From Rhodococcus sp. Leaf247 (lineage in GTDB: Bacteria > Actinomycetota > Actinomycetes > Mycobacteriales > Mycobacteriaceae), in contig NZ_LMRP01000003.1 of assembly GCF_001426185.1 (NCBI RefSeq), forward strand, positions 186,001 through 250,000: a DNA stretch of 64,000 nt, read 5' to 3'. This document shows positions 53,642 through 63,746 of this stretch, piece by piece (the stretch's first letter is position 1; each line of letters opens with the position of its first letter). The notes beneath the pieces are model-generated. The model searched no databases. It was not told the origin of the DNA and saw nothing but the letters and a program-made list of their open reading frames with translations. Position numbers and translations under genes: made by a program.

Positions 53642-54868
53642 TCACTTGCTTCCGTCGTAGGCGGGGTTTTCCCAGACGACGCTGCCGCCCATGCCGAGGC
53701 CGATGCACATGGTGGTCAGGCCGTAGCGGACATCGGGACGGGTGGCGAACTGCCGGCTGAGCTGAGTCATGAGCCGGACACCGGAGGACGCGAGCGGGTG
53801 CCCGCAGGCGATGGCGCCGCCCCACTGGTTGATCCGGGCGTCGTCGTCGGCGATGCCGAAGTGCTCGGCGAACGCCAGAACCTGGATCGCGAAGGCTTCG
53901 TTGATCTCGAAGAGGCCGATGTCCTCGATTGACAATCCGGTGCGGGACAGCAACTTCTCGGTGGCGGGGACGGGACCGATTCCCATCACGGCGGGATCGA
54001 CGCCGGCGAAAGAGAAGCCCACCATGCGCATGCCGACCTTCAGGCCGAGCTCGGCGGCGGTGTCCTCACCGGCGAGGATCGCGGCGGTCGCACCGTCGTT
54101 CAGGCCGGCGGCATTTCCGGCGGTGACGCGTCCGGCGGGGCGGAACGGCGTCTTGAGCTTCGCCAGGTCCTCGAGCGTGGTGCCGGGGCGAGGCGGCTCG
54201 TCCTCGGTGGCCAGACCCCAGCCCGCTGCGGACTTCGTGGCGACGGGGACCAGTGTCTCGGCGATCAGGCCGGACTTCTTGGCCGCGTCGTACTTCTCCT
54301 GGCTCGCGACGGCGTAGGCATCCGTGCGGTCCTTGGTGATCGACGGGTAGCGGTCGTGCAGGTTCTCGGCCGTGTTGCCCATGACCAGAGCACTCGGGTC
54401 GACGAGCTTGTCCGCGAGGAAGCGCGGGTTCGGGTCGACACCCTCGCCCATCGGGTGGCGGCCCATGTGCTCGACGCCACCGGCGATGACGACGTCGTAC
54501 TGACCGAAGCCGATTCCCGACGCGGTGGTGGTGACGGCGGTCATGGCACCCGCACACATGCGGTCGACGGCGAAGCCGGGGACGCTGCGGGGGAGTCCGG
54601 CGAGCAGCGCGGAGGTGCGGCCGATGGTCAGACCCTGGTCCCCGGTCTGCGTGGTGGCAGCGATGCCAACCTCGTCGACTCGCTCGGGGGGAAGCTCGGG
54701 GTTACGGCGCAGGAGTTCGCGGATAGCTTTGACGACGAGGTCGTCCGCACGGGTATCCGCGTAGATGCCCTTGGGGCCGGCCTTGCCGAACGGTGTGCGG
54801 ACGCCGTCGACGAACGCGACACCGCGACTGGACGCGGAGCGAGCGGGTGCGGATTTCGGAGAAGACAT
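53642..54868 (-). CDS. fadA: Acetyl-CoA acyltransferase (3-ketoacyl-CoA thiolase, beta subunit of beta-oxidation complex)
   Basis: This 408-residue thiolase cleaves 3-ketoacyl-CoA to acetyl-CoA and a shortened acyl-CoA. The acyl-enzyme Cys is in VDRMCAGAMTAV, the base His in CGHPLASSGVRL, the acid Cys in TMCIGLGMGG, and NEAFA is present. It starts at ATG 54868 after AAGGAACC. It forms the fadA-fadB operon with the next gene. The operon sits between dxs and the RNase D gene, an insertion relative to the mycobacterial order as I recall it. Confidence 0.94.
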   Translation of the reverse strand: MSSPKSAPARSASSRGVAFVDGVRTPFGKAGPKGIYADTRADDLVVKAIRELLRRNPELPPERVDEVGIAATTQTGDQGLTIGRTSALLAGLPRSVPGFAVDRMCAGAMTAVTTTASGIGFGQYDVVIAGGVEHMGRHPMGEGVDPNPRFLADKLVDPSALVMGNTAENLHDRYPSITKDRTDAYAVASQEKYDAAKKSGLIAETLVPVATKSAAGWGLATEDEPPRPGTTLEDLAKLKTPFRPAGRVTAGNAAGLNDGATAAILAGEDTAAELGLKVGMRMVGFSFAGVDPAVMGIGPVPATEKLLSRTGLSIEDIGLFEINEAFAIQVLAFAEHFGIADDDARINQWGGAIACGHPLASSGVRLMTQLSRQFATRPDVRYGLTTMCIGLGMGGSVVWENPAYDGSK

Positions 54869-54933
54869 GGTTCCTTCCGGCAGGCGCTGGAACGAGCCGG
54901 GCCTCCGGCTCGCGCGCCCACTCTAACCCGGCC

Positions 54934-56277
54934 CTACTCGTCGGTAACTTCGGCCTCGTCGGCGTCCGCGGGGATGTGCGCGAGGCCTGCTGCCAGAACT
55001 GGGACCGTGAGGGTGCGCTGCCAGGGGCGCGCCCCGTGGGACAGCAGGAACGACTCGATCACCGCGTCGTCCGGCTCCTGTGTGCCCGACACGAGGGTCG
55101 GCCACTCCCAGCACAGGCGACGCACGACGTCGGGCGTCAGGAGGTTCTCCACCGGCACCGATACCTCCGCCGACAGTGCGGCCATCGCCTCCCGCACCGA
55201 GGACAACCGCGCCGCGGCGTCCGGATCGCGGCGTGCCCACCGGCTGACGGGCGGCGGCCCGACGAACGGCTGCGTGACGGGAGGAAGCGCGTCGTCGGGC
55301 AGTGCGCGCGCACGGTCGAGGGCCTCGAGCCACACCTTGGCTTGACGACGCTGACGCGGACCGCCGAACACGGGCAGGGAGCACAGTTCGGCGACGGACC
55401 CGGGGTTCTTCTGGGCCGCGGCGACGATGGCGGAGTCGGGAAGAACGCGGCTCGGGGCGATGTCGCGGCGACGTGCCAGGTCGTCCCGCGCCGTCCACAG
55501 AGCGCGGACCGCGGCTAGCGTGCGGGGGTTCTTGATGGTGTGGATACCGGACGTGCGACGCCAACGATCGGGCTTCGGCGTCGCCGGCGGGGCGGTGCGG
55601 ATGTACTCGAATTCCTCTGCGGCCCACTCGGTCTTGCCCTGTGCTGCCAGTTCCTCGGCCATCACGTCGCGCAGCTCCACCAGAACTTCGACGTCCAGCG
55701 CCGCGTAGTTGAGCCACGTGTCGGGAAGCGGCCTGGTGGACCAGTCGGCAGCGCCGTGGCCCTTCTGCAGGGACAGCCCGAGGGTGCGCTCGACGATTGC
55801 AGCCAGCCCCACACGCTCGAAGCCCGCCAGTCGACCGGCCAGTTCGGTGTCGTACAGCTTCGCCGGGGTCATGCCCAGTTCAGCGAGTCCGGGCAGATCT
55901 TGATCGGCCGAATGCAGGACCCATTCCAAGCCGTTGATCGCGTCGGCGAAGACGGCGAGTGCCTCGACGCCGCCGCTCTGCACGACGGGGATCGGGTCCA
56001 GCAGCACGGTGCCCGCGCCACGCCGACGGAATTGCAGGAGGTACGCCCGTGCCGAGTACCGGAACCCCGACGCGCGTTCGGCGTCGACGGCGAGCGGACC
56101 TGTTCCCGACGCCAGGAGTTCGGCCGCCGCACGCACGGCCTCGGCGGTGTCGGTCAGCGGCGGCACCCCGTCCCGTGGAGCGAGGAGTGGTTCGGCAGGT
56201 TCGGGCTCGGCGGGATCGGTCACGTCCGGTGACGCCGCGTCGGGAGAGATCGAGTCGGGAGCGGTCGGGTCGGACAT
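54934..56277 (-). CDS. Ribonuclease D-like 3'-5' exonuclease with HRDC domain
   Basis: This 447-residue protein carries a DEDD exonuclease domain at about residues 45-230 (PLAVDAERASGFRYS, HSADQDLPGL, YDTELAGRLAG, and LNYAALDVEVLVELRD giving the Asp/Tyr or His end motif) and an HRDC domain near 250-330. Family members trim RNA 3' ends. The terminal 90 residues are a helical RNase D-type extension. It starts 10 nt after the DUF3000 stop, with a TAGAGT element whose TAG is that stop codon. Mycobacteria have the same pair (Rv2680-Rv2681). Confidence 0.9.
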   Translation of the reverse strand: MSDPTAPDSISPDAASPDVTDPAEPEPAEPLLAPRDGVPPLTDTAEAVRAAAELLASGTGPLAVDAERASGFRYSARAYLLQFRRRGAGTVLLDPIPVVQSGGVEALAVFADAINGLEWVLHSADQDLPGLAELGMTPAKLYDTELAGRLAGFERVGLAAIVERTLGLSLQKGHGAADWSTRPLPDTWLNYAALDVEVLVELRDVMAEELAAQGKTEWAAEEFEYIRTAPPATPKPDRWRRTSGIHTIKNPRTLAAVRALWTARDDLARRRDIAPSRVLPDSAIVAAAQKNPGSVAELCSLPVFGGPRQRRQAKVWLEALDRARALPDDALPPVTQPFVGPPPVSRWARRDPDAAARLSSVREAMAALSAEVSVPVENLLTPDVVRRLCWEWPTLVSGTQEPDDAVIESFLLSHGARPWQRTLTVPVLAAGLAHIPADADEAEVTDE

Positions 56278-56284
56278 TCCCCGA

Positions 56285-56290
56285 ACTCTA
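56285..56290 (-). promoter_or_regulatory. Putative internal leaderless -10 box of the RNase D gene
   Basis: TAGAGT, 7 nt, then ATG 56277 on the minus strand. The TAG is also the stop of DUF3000, the same geometry as at 6510-6515. Confidence 0.4.
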
Positions 56291-56896
56291 GGCGCCGGAC
56301 GAGCCGGAGTCGCCGCGTGTACCCAAAGCGGTGATGCCGGCCGGCGGCAGGCCCGCCGCGTACGCCAGCACTTCGCCGAAGGCCTCGACGTGCACCGACA
56401 GCTCCTCGCTCAGCGCAGTCCAGGACGCCCGAAGCTCGAGTTGGTGGGCGCGCGGCGGCCCGGCGATGTCGCCGTAGCGGACGGAACTGGTGGACGTGAC
56501 GGTGCCACCGAGAGCTGTGAGCGGTTCCGACCGCGACTCGAAGGCGTCGACCAACCAGCTCCACGCGACCTCTGGCAGCAGCGGATCGGATGCCAGGGAG
56601 GCGTCGACGTCGGCCTGGATGTACGCCACCAGACGCATCGTGCCGTTCCACGCCTCGTCACCGTCGGGGTCGTAGAGCAGGATCAATCGACCGAACGCGT
56701 CGCCGTCGCTCTGCTCCGGAACCGACTCGGTCTCCGAGTGCCGAACTTCCGCCCCGAGGGCGTAACTGAACGGTGCGAGACGCTGCGGCGGTCGGATGGG
56801 GCCGACCTCGATGCTGGGGTGGACCGTCGCCCGGTGCATCGCGTCGATGGCGGCGCGGAAGGGCGCAGGCTGCGAGGCGGTCTCGGACGTGGTCAC
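56288..56896 (-). CDS. DUF3000 domain-containing protein
   Basis: This 202-residue actinobacterial protein of unknown function has the family marks [56 protein letters not shown] and [13 protein letters not shown] (the longer runs quoted in parts). The start GTG 56896 (VTTSETAS...) fits the family; a TAACGT element 8 nt upstream and no Shine-Dalgarno suggest a leaderless transcript. The longer frame to 56974 has no family content. It is divergent from hemE. Confidence 0.88.
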   Translation of the reverse strand: MTTSETASQPAPFRAAIDAMHRATVHPSIEVGPIRPPQRLAPFSYALGAEVRHSETESVPEQSDGDAFGRLILLYDPDGDEAWNGTMRLVAYIQADVDASLASDPLLPEVAWSWLVDAFESRSEPLTALGGTVTSTSSVRYGDIAGPPRAHQLELRASWTALSEELSVHVEAFGEVLAYAAGLPPAGITALGTRGDSGSSGA

Positions 56897-56904
56897 GAGA
56901 GCGG

Positions 56905-56910
56905 ACGTTA
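56905..56910 (-). promoter_or_regulatory. Leaderless -10 box of the DUF3000 gene
   Basis: TAACGT, 8 nt, then GTG 56896; no Shine-Dalgarno. Confidence 0.5.
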
Positions 56911-56982
56911 GCCCGGTTGCCGACGCCGTGGTCAGAGGCGCGCCGTAGGGGGACGGGCGGCGGCGTGGCAGCATGGTCGGCG

Positions 56983-58071
56983 ATGAACACGACGCCTGAC
57001 GACGCCCTCACCGGTAGCGATACGACCCCGCGTCGCTCGCTGCCCGACGCACCGTTTCTCGCGGCGGCGACCGGGCGGGTGCCGACGCGTCGGCCCGTCT
57101 GGTTCATGCGGCAGGCGGGCAGGTCGCTGCCCGAGTACCGGAAGTTGCGCGAGGGCACCACGATGCTCGGCTCGTGCTTCGACCCGGAGATGGTCACCGA
57201 GATCACGATGCAACCGGTGCGCCGCCACGGCGTGGACGCCGCCATCCTGTTCTCCGACATCGTCGTACCGCTGAAGGCGGCGGGCATCGATCTCGAGATC
57301 GTGGCCGGTACGGGACCGGTGATCGCGAACCCGGTGCGGACGGTCGCCGACGTCGAGGCATTGCCGCCGTTGCTGCCGGAGCAGGTCGAACCCGTCGCGA
57401 AGGCGGTGTCCCTGCTCCTCACCGAGCTCGGTGACGTGCCGCTGATCGGGTTCGCCGGAGCGCCGTTCACGTTGGCGTCGTACCTCGTCGAGGGCGGCCC
57501 CAGTCGTAATCACGAGCGCACCAAGGCGCTCATGCACTCCGATCCGCACACGTGGCATGCGTTGCTGTCCGCCCTCGCCGACACCACCATCGGCTTCCTG
57601 CAGGCGCAGATCGGAGCCGGCGTCGACGCCGTGCAGCTCTTCGATTCCTGGGCAGGCGCGTTGTCGCTGGCCGAGTACCGCGAGTTCGTCCTTCCGCACT
57701 CGACACGCGTGTTCGACGCGGTGTCATCGGCGGGTATCCCCACGATCCACTTCGGTGTCGGCACGGGTGAGTTGCTCGGCGCGATGGGTGAGGCAGGCGC
57801 CGACGTGGTCGGTGTCGACTGGCGGATCCCCCTCGACGTGGCAGCACGACGGGTCGGCCCCGGCAAGGCACTGCAGGGCAACCTCGACCCCGCCGTCCTG
57901 TTCGCCGGCCCGGACGCACTGCGTCGCCATGTGGTTCGCATCGTGGGCGAAGCCGACGCGGCCCTCGACCTCGGCGCGACCGGACACGTCTTCAACCTCG
58001 GACACGGCGTCCTGCCGGCCACCGATCCCGGCGTCGTCACATCGGTGGTGGAGATGGTGCACCAGCTGTGA
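56983..58071 (+). CDS. hemE: Uroporphyrinogen decarboxylase
   Basis: This 362-residue enzyme decarboxylates uroporphyrinogen III to coproporphyrinogen III. Diagnostic segments are [31 protein letters not shown] (active-site Asp), [30 protein letters not shown] and [12 protein letters not shown]. About 25 poorly conserved residues precede the core. It heads the haem operon: hemY begins inside its stop codon (GTGA), and hemQ follows. The order hemE-hemY-hemQ is as in mycobacteria. Confidence 0.96.
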   Translation: MNTTPDDALTGSDTTPRRSLPDAPFLAAATGRVPTRRPVWFMRQAGRSLPEYRKLREGTTMLGSCFDPEMVTEITMQPVRRHGVDAAILFSDIVVPLKAAGIDLEIVAGTGPVIANPVRTVADVEALPPLLPEQVEPVAKAVSLLLTELGDVPLIGFAGAPFTLASYLVEGGPSRNHERTKALMHSDPHTWHALLSALADTTIGFLQAQIGAGVDAVQLFDSWAGALSLAEYREFVLPHSTRVFDAVSSAGIPTIHFGVGTGELLGAMGEAGADVVGVDWRIPLDVAARRVGPGKALQGNLDPAVLFAGPDALRRHVVRIVGEADAALDLGATGHVFNLGHGVLPATDPGVVTSVVEMVHQL

Positions 58072-59432
58072 CCTCGGTCGCGATCGTCGGAGCCGGGATC
58101 AGCGGCCTGGTCGCGGCCCATCGTCTGCGTCGGCTGCTGGGCGAGAACGCCCGCATCGTGATCGTCGACAGCGCCGAGCGGATCGGCGGTAAACTGCGCA
58201 CCGTCGACATGGGTTCCGGCCCGGTCGACGTGGGCGCGGAAGCGTTCATCGCGCGGCGACCCGAGGTGCCCGAACTCCTGGCGGAGCTGGGCCTGTCGGA
58301 CGAGTTGGTCCGACCGTCGTCGACCGCGAGGCCGCTGCTGCGCACCGGGGGAGCGCTGCACAGCCTGCCCGTGGGAACGCTGATGGGGATCCCGGCCACT
58401 TCCGAGTCCGTGCGGTCGATCGTCGACGACGAGACCTGCCGACGCATCGACGACGAGCGATCGCGACCCCTGGCCTGGACGCCGGGTGACGACGCCGCCG
58501 TCGGCGCCCTCGTCTCCGAACGGTTCGGTCCGCAGGTCACCGCCCGCAGCGTCGACCCGCTGCTCGGCGGTGTGTACTCGGGCCTGTCCGACACCACGAG
58601 CGTGCGGGCGGCGCTGCCGACGCTCGCGGCAGCCCTCGACGGTGGCGCGAGCAGTCTCGGCGAGGCTGTCGAGCGTGCTCGGCCGACTCCTGCGCCCGGG
58701 CCCGTCTTCGGTGGCCTACGCCGCGGATACGGCGTGCTGCTGGAGGCGTTGCTGGCGTCGTCGCGCGCAGACCAGGTGCATGCCGACGTCGCGGACCTCA
58801 CGCGCGATTCCGGCGGGCAGTGGGTGATTCCCGGAGTCGGCGCCGTGGACGGTGTCCTCCTGGCGGTGCCCGCGCCGGTCGCGTCGGGACTGCTCGTCGG
58901 TGTCGATCGGGCGCTGGGAACGGAACTCGGCGCACTACCGCTCGCGTCGTCGGCCGTCGTCGCACTGGGGTACGACGCGTGCGACCTGCCCGAGAACTCG
59001 GGAGTGCTGGTGGCCACCGGAGAACTCGACTCCACCGGTGTCCCGTTGCGCGCGAAGGCGTTCACGCTGTCGAGCAGGAAATGGCCGCACCTTGCCGAGC
59101 GTGGAGGCGAACTGGTGCGCGTGTCCTTCGGGCGGTTCGGGGACTCCGCGATAGTCGACCGACCCGACGACGTCCTGATCGACGCCGCACGTCGAGACCT
59201 GCAGGACGTACTCGGAATCACGGACGTGCCGACGACGGCGTTCGTGCAGCGCTGGCACGGGGGCCTGCCGCAGTACCGGCCCGGCCACGTCGCCCGGATC
59301 GCCCGCATCGACGCGGCGGCAGCCGCCATCCCTCGGCTCGAACTCGCGGGCGCCTACCTGCACGGCGTCGGGGTCCCCGCCTGCGTGGCGACGGCGTCCG
59401 CCGCGGCACTGCGGTTGGCTGCAGCGCTCTGA
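58068..59432 (+). CDS. hemY: Protoporphyrinogen/coproporphyrinogen III oxidase
   Basis: This 454-residue FAD enzyme has the dinucleotide motif [53 protein letters not shown] and the C-terminal FAD part [18 protein letters not shown]. In actinobacteria this oxygen-dependent enzyme oxidises coproporphyrinogen III (also named CgoX) in the coproporphyrin-dependent pathway, consistent with hemQ next to it. The GTG start overlaps hemE by four bases. Confidence 0.94.
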   Translation: MTSVAIVGAGISGLVAAHRLRRLLGENARIVIVDSAERIGGKLRTVDMGSGPVDVGAEAFIARRPEVPELLAELGLSDELVRPSSTARPLLRTGGALHSLPVGTLMGIPATSESVRSIVDDETCRRIDDERSRPLAWTPGDDAAVGALVSERFGPQVTARSVDPLLGGVYSGLSDTTSVRAALPTLAAALDGGASSLGEAVERARPTPAPGPVFGGLRRGYGVLLEALLASSRADQVHADVADLTRDSGGQWVIPGVGAVDGVLLAVPAPVASGLLVGVDRALGTELGALPLASSAVVALGYDACDLPENSGVLVATGELDSTGVPLRAKAFTLSSRKWPHLAERGGELVRVSFGRFGDSAIVDRPDDVLIDAARRDLQDVLGITDVPTTAFVQRWHGGLPQYRPGHVARIARIDAAAAAIPRLELAGAYLHGVGVPACVATASAAALRLAAAL

Positions 59433-59473
59433 CCCGTTCGTGACGTCGGCGCGTCGGGTGGCACGATGGGCTC

Positions 59474-60169
59474 ATGGCACGTCTCGATTTCGCAGCACTC
59501 AACTCCACCCTCCGGTACTCGATGCACTCGGTGTTCACGGCCCGACCCGGCGCACTCGGTGAGGACCGAGCGGCCGTGCTCGCCGAGGCACAGGCGTTCT
59601 TCGACGGTCTCGAGAACACCGATGTCGTGGTGCGCGGCATCTACGACGTCGCCGGGCTGCGCGCCGACGCGGACTTCATGATCTGGTGGCACGCCGAGCG
59701 GATCGAGGATCTTCAGGCGGCGTACTCGCGGTTCCGCCGCTCCACGGCACTGGGGCGCGCCTGTGACACCTTCTGGAGCAACGCGGCCCTGCATCGGCCC
59801 GCCGAGTTCAACAAGTCGCACGTTCCCGCGTTCATCGCGAACGAGGAGCCCGGCGCGTACATCTGCGTCTACCCGTTCGTCCGATCGCTGGACTGGTACC
59901 TGCTTCCCGACGAGGAACGACGGACGATGCTGGCCGATCACGGCAAGGCCGCGCGCGGGTACAAGGACGTCCGCGCCAATACGGTTCCGTCGTTCGCCCT
60001 CGGTGACTACGAGTGGATCCTGGCGTTCGAGGCGCCGAGCCTCGACCGCATCGTCGACCTCATGCGAGACCTCCGTGCGACCGAGGCGAGACGGCATGTG
60101 CGCGAAGAGGTCCCGTTCTTCAGCGGCCCCCGGGTGAGCGTCGAGGCCCTCGTCGAGTCGCTTCCGTGA
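59474..60169 (+). CDS. hemQ: Hydrogen-peroxide-dependent haem synthase HemQ (coproheme decarboxylase)
   Basis: This 231-residue chlorite-dismutase-fold enzyme catalyses the last step of coproporphyrin-dependent haem synthesis, two oxidative decarboxylations of coproheme. Family marks include [50 protein letters not shown] (in parts), [23 protein letters not shown] (in parts) and [21 protein letters not shown] (in parts). A CACGAT element 6 nt before the ATG and no Shine-Dalgarno hint at its own leaderless start. The HAD gene overlaps its end by four bases. Confidence 0.95.
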   Translation: MARLDFAALNSTLRYSMHSVFTARPGALGEDRAAVLAEAQAFFDGLENTDVVVRGIYDVAGLRADADFMIWWHAERIEDLQAAYSRFRRSTALGRACDTFWSNAALHRPAEFNKSHVPAFIANEEPGAYICVYPFVRSLDWYLLPDEERRTMLADHGKAARGYKDVRANTVPSFALGDYEWILAFEAPSLDRIVDLMRDLRATEARRHVREEVPFFSGPRVSVEALVESLP

Positions 60170-60861
60170 GCACACCCGCCGCCGTTCTCTTCGATTTCTC
60201 CGGCACGCTCTTCCGGCTCGAGGAGGACGAGAGTTGGTTCACCGATCTCCGCGTCGGCGACGACGAGAAGGTCGACGGGCACTTCCAGGCGGAACTGATG
60301 CGGCGCATGACTCAACCTGTCGGGTCGGTGGTCACACTCGACGACGACGGCCACCGTGCCTGGGAAGCGCGCGATCTGGACCCGGCCATGCACCGGGCCG
60401 CGTACCTCGCCGTGCTCGAGGCGTCGGGCGTACGGCGGAAGGATCATGCAGAGTCGTTGTACGACAAGGTGATCGACCCGGACTCGTGGACCGCCTACCC
60501 CGACACCGCGCGGGTCGTGCGCGGCCTGGCCGAGAAGAACATCCCGATCGCCGTCGTCAGCAACATCGCCTTCGACCTGCGCCCCGCGTTCGACCACCTC
60601 GGCGTCGGTCACCTGATCACGTATTACTCGCTGTCCTTCGAGGTGGGCGCCGTCAAGCCGGACCCCGCCATCTTCCGCGCAGCCGTCGACGCGCTCGGTG
60701 TCCCGGCGCAGTCGTGCCTCATGGTCGGTGACAGCGAGGAGGCGGACGGCGGAGCGAGGGCGCTCGGCATGTCCTTCGGCCTCGTCGATCCGCTTCCCAC
60801 GGACCAGCGCCCGTCCGCGCTGGTCGATGTGGTGACCGAGCACGGCCTCCGGATCGACTGA
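60166..60861 (+). CDS. HAD-superfamily (class IA) hydrolase with altered catalytic motif
   Basis: This 231-residue HAD protein has motif [10 protein letters not shown], in which the nucleophile Asp is kept but the usual general acid/base Asp two residues later is Ser. Motif II is [10 protein letters not shown], the motif III Lys is in [10 protein letters not shown], and motif IV is [17 protein letters not shown] Ser here should weaken ordinary phosphatase turnover, so the protein may be a slow phosphatase, phosphotransferase or binder. GTG 60166 overlaps the hemQ stop and a molybdoenzyme follows six bases later, so it belongs to the haem operon. Confidence 0.88.
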   Translation: MSTPAAVLFDFSGTLFRLEEDESWFTDLRVGDDEKVDGHFQAELMRRMTQPVGSVVTLDDDGHRAWEARDLDPAMHRAAYLAVLEASGVRRKDHAESLYDKVIDPDSWTAYPDTARVVRGLAEKNIPIAVVSNIAFDLRPAFDHLGVGHLITYYSLSFEVGAVKPDPAIFRAAVDALGVPAQSCLMVGDSEEADGGARALGMSFGLVDPLPTDQRPSALVDVVTEHGLRID

Positions 60862-60867
60862 CGTCCG

Positions 60868-63186
60868 ATGGGACTCGGCCGCACCGGCGTTCAGCAGATG
60901 GCCCACTTCGGCATGTTCACGGCCGACACGGACGGCCGCGATGTCGTCGCGGTGCATCCGCCGGTGGGCGACGCCGATCCGTCACCGATCCTGGGCAACG
61001 TCCCCGGATCGGTGACTCACCGAGCACGTGTGCGCCGCCCCTCGGTGCGGCGTGGGTGGCTCCAGAACGGACCGGGTCCGTCCACGGACCGTGGCAACGA
61101 CTCCTTCGTCGAACTCGACTGGGACGAGTTCGTTCCCCTGCTGGCCGGCGAGTTGCGGCGCGTCATCGGTGAGCACGGCAACGAGGCCGTCTTCGGCGGC
61201 TCGTACGGATGGGGCAGCGCTGGTCGGTTCCATCACGCCCAGAGCCAGGTCCACCGATTCCTCAACACCCTGGGCGGCTACACGCGGTCGGTGGGCAGTT
61301 ACTCGCTGGGGGCGACCGGCGCCATCATGCCGCGGGTCATGGGAACGCACTGGAAGATGTTCTCCCGCTCGACGTCCTGGGACGTCATCGCCGACCATAC
61401 GGATCTGCTGGTGGCCTTCGGCGGTGTGCCGCTGAAGAACACCTCCGTCAACCACGGAGGCACCAGCAACCACCCGGCACGGGACGGACTCCAGCGGTTG
61501 CGGGCGCGCGGCGGACGCATCGTCAGCATCTCACCGATCCGCGACGACACCGACGGTGCGGCCGAGTGGATCGCGCCCGTCCCCGGATCCGACGTCGCGC
61601 TGATGCTGGGGCTCGCACACGTCCTCGCGTCGGAAAGCTTGCACGACACGGCCTTCCTGCAGCGCTACACCACCGGGTACGACCGCTTCGAGGACTATCT
61701 CCTGGGGCGGTCGGACGGCGTCGCGAAGTCGGCGCAATGGGCCGAGAGCGTCACCGGCGTGCCCGCGTCGGACATCGTCGACCTCGCCCGGCGGATGGCC
61801 CGGAGCACGACCCTCGTCTCGGTCACGTGGTCGCTGCAGCGGATCCGGCACGGTGAGCAGGCTCCGTGGATGGGCATCACCCTCGCGGCCATGCTCGGCG
61901 GGATCGGAGTCCCCGGAGCAGGATTCGGCCACGGCTACGGGTCGATGAACGAACCCGGAATCGGCCCGGTGCCCTACCCGTTGCCGACGCTTCCGCAGGG
62001 CCTCAATGCGGTGGCGTCATCCATCCCCGTCGCGGCGATCTCGGACATGTTGGAGAACCCGGGAGGATCGTTCGAGTTCGACGGTACGACGGGGACGTAC
62101 CCGGACATCCGACTGGTGCACTGGGCGGGCGGGAACCCGTTCCACCATCACCAGGACATCGGTCGTTTCCGCCGCGCGCTCGGCCGACCCGACACGATCA
62201 TCGTGCACGAGCCGTACTGGACACCGATGGCGCGTCACGCGGACTTCGTCGTTCCGTCGACCACCACTCTCGAGCGCGACGACCTCAGCTGCACGCGCAA
62301 CGATCCGCTGTTGGTGGCGATGCAGGCGGCGGTGCCCGCCTTCGCCGACAGCAAGGACGACTACGACACCTTCACGCTGCTGGCCCGCGAACTGGGAGTC
62401 GAGTACGAGTTCACCGAGGGTCGGACGTCCGCGGACTGGCTCCGGCACCTGTACGAGCCGTGGCGGCGTTTCGTCCGCGACGCCGGCCGCGTCGAGCCGC
62501 CGACGTTCGACCGCTTCTGGTCCGACGGCTCCTTCCGGATGGACACCGAGGAGAACCTGACTCTGCTGTCGGACTTCCGCGACGACCCCGAGCGCGCGCC
62601 GCTGCGGACGCCCAGCGGTCGAATCGAGATCTTCTCCGCCGACATCGACGCCTTCGGGTACGACGACTGCGTCGGACATCCCGCCTGGTACGAACCCGAC
62701 GAGTGGCTCGGTGGCTCACGCGCAGCGCAGTTCCCGTTGCATCTGATCGCGAACCAGCCGAAGACGCGACTGCACAGTCAGCTCGACCACGGCGCGGTCA
62801 GCATGGCGTCCAAGATCCAGGGCAGGGAACCCCTCCGCATGCACCCCGTGGATGCCGATCAGCGGGGACTCGTCGACGGCGATGTGGTCCGGGTGTTCAC
62901 CGATCGGGGGTCGTGCCTGGCCGGTCTGATCGTCGACGACGCGATGCGGATACGCGTCGTCCAACTCTCCACCGGTGCCTGGTACGACCCGCTGGATCCG
63001 TCGGACCCGCGGTCGATGTGCGTGCATGGAAACCCGAACGTGTTGACGGCGGATCGCGGAACATCCTCGCTCGCACAGGGTTCCACCGGCCAGCACGTGC
63101 TCGTCGAGATCGAGAAGTGGACGGGCGAACTACCGCCCGTCCGCGCGCACGATCAGCCGACGTTCGTGCCGCGTCCTCAGAAGTAG
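60868..63186 (+). CDS. Molybdopterin-dependent oxidoreductase, biotin sulfoxide/TMAO reductase (BisC) type
   Basis: This 772-residue DMSO-reductase-family enzyme is homologous along its length to E. coli BisC: FGGSYGWGSAGRFHHA, GGYTRSVGSYSLGATGAIMP (the Ser in SYS as molybdenum ligand), LAAMLGGIGVPGAGFGHGY, RHADFVVPSTTTLERDDL, and the C-terminal cap QPKTRLHSQLDHGAVS. There is no N-terminal iron-sulfur motif and no Tat signal, so it is cytosolic and likely reduces S- or N-oxides such as methionine or biotin sulfoxide. The electron donor is unknown. The 3' end overlaps convergent MaoC by 10 bp. Confidence 0.92.
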   Translation: MGLGRTGVQQMAHFGMFTADTDGRDVVAVHPPVGDADPSPILGNVPGSVTHRARVRRPSVRRGWLQNGPGPSTDRGNDSFVELDWDEFVPLLAGELRRVIGEHGNEAVFGGSYGWGSAGRFHHAQSQVHRFLNTLGGYTRSVGSYSLGATGAIMPRVMGTHWKMFSRSTSWDVIADHTDLLVAFGGVPLKNTSVNHGGTSNHPARDGLQRLRARGGRIVSISPIRDDTDGAAEWIAPVPGSDVALMLGLAHVLASESLHDTAFLQRYTTGYDRFEDYLLGRSDGVAKSAQWAESVTGVPASDIVDLARRMARSTTLVSVTWSLQRIRHGEQAPWMGITLAAMLGGIGVPGAGFGHGYGSMNEPGIGPVPYPLPTLPQGLNAVASSIPVAAISDMLENPGGSFEFDGTTGTYPDIRLVHWAGGNPFHHHQDIGRFRRALGRPDTIIVHEPYWTPMARHADFVVPSTTTLERDDLSCTRNDPLLVAMQAAVPAFADSKDDYDTFTLLARELGVEYEFTEGRTSADWLRHLYEPWRRFVRDAGRVEPPTFDRFWSDGSFRMDTEENLTLLSDFRDDPERAPLRTPSGRIEIFSADIDAFGYDDCVGHPAWYEPDEWLGGSRAAQFPLHLIANQPKTRLHSQLDHGAVSMASKIQGREPLRMHPVDADQRGLVDGDVVRVFTDRGSCLAGLIVDDAMRIRVVQLSTGAWYDPLDPSDPRSMCVHGNPNVLTADRGTSSLAQGSTGQHVLVEIEKWTGELPPVRAHDQPTFVPRPQK

Positions 63187-63635
63187 ACGCGACTGATCAC
63201 CTGGGCGACCAGCGCAGGCTTGTCGACACCCTCGATCTCGATGGTCGAGTCGACGGTCATCTGGACGGCGTTGTTCGGAAGCGAGTCCGCCGCGGCCAGC
63301 ACGGCGACCAGGCGCACGCGTGACCCGACGGCGACGGGATTGACGAAACGCACCTTGTTGCTGCCGTAGTTGACGCCCATCGTGGAGTTCTCCACCGTGT
63401 AGGTCTGCCACGACAACGCCGGCAGCAACGACAGAGTCAGGTAGCCGTGTGCGATGGGGCCGCCGAACGGGCTCTCCTTCGCAGCGCGCTCCGGGTCCAC
63501 GTGGATCCACTGGTGATCGCCGGTGGCATCGGCGAACTGGTTCACACGCTCCTGGGTGATCTCCAACCAGTCGCTGGTGCCGATCGTCTCGCCGATGGCG
63601 GAGGTGATGTCGTCTGCAGAGGTGAAGGTACGCAT
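63177..63635 (-). CDS. MaoC family (R)-specific enoyl-CoA hydratase
   Basis: This 152-residue single hot-dog hydratase has the hydratase-2 motif FADATGDHQWIHVDPERA with catalytic Asp and His, then FGGPIAHGYLTLSLLPAL and MGVNYGSNKVRFVNPV (in parts). It resembles mycobacterial HtdZ (Rv0130) closely and hydrates trans-2-enoyl-CoA to (R)-3-hydroxyacyl-CoA. Translation is probably leaderless: TACTGT lies 7 nt before ATG 63635. It is divergent from the SRPBCC gene. Confidence 0.92.
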   Translation of the reverse strand: MRTFTSADDITSAIGETIGTSDWLEITQERVNQFADATGDHQWIHVDPERAAKESPFGGPIAHGYLTLSLLPALSWQTYTVENSTMGVNYGSNKVRFVNPVAVGSRVRLVAVLAAADSLPNNAVQMTVDSTIEIEGVDKPALVAQVISRVYF

Positions 63636-63642
63636 GGAGCCG

Positions 63643-63648
63643 ACAGTA
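63643..63648 (-). promoter_or_regulatory. Leaderless -10 box of the MaoC gene
   Basis: TACTGT, 7 nt, then ATG 63635 on the minus strand. Confidence 0.55.
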
Positions 63649-63734
63649 GCGGCGGCGAGCCGTTCTGCACAGAACCGGTGCCGAGGCGGCACATTCGGCC
63701 CTGCGGGCCCGATTTGTGAGCAACGGCGGCGCAG

Positions 63735-63740
63735 TACGAT
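63735..63740 (+). promoter_or_regulatory. Leaderless -10 box of the SRPBCC gene
   Basis: TACGAT, 6 nt, then ATG 63747; no Shine-Dalgarno. Confidence 0.55.
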
Positions 63741-63746
63741 GCGCCG

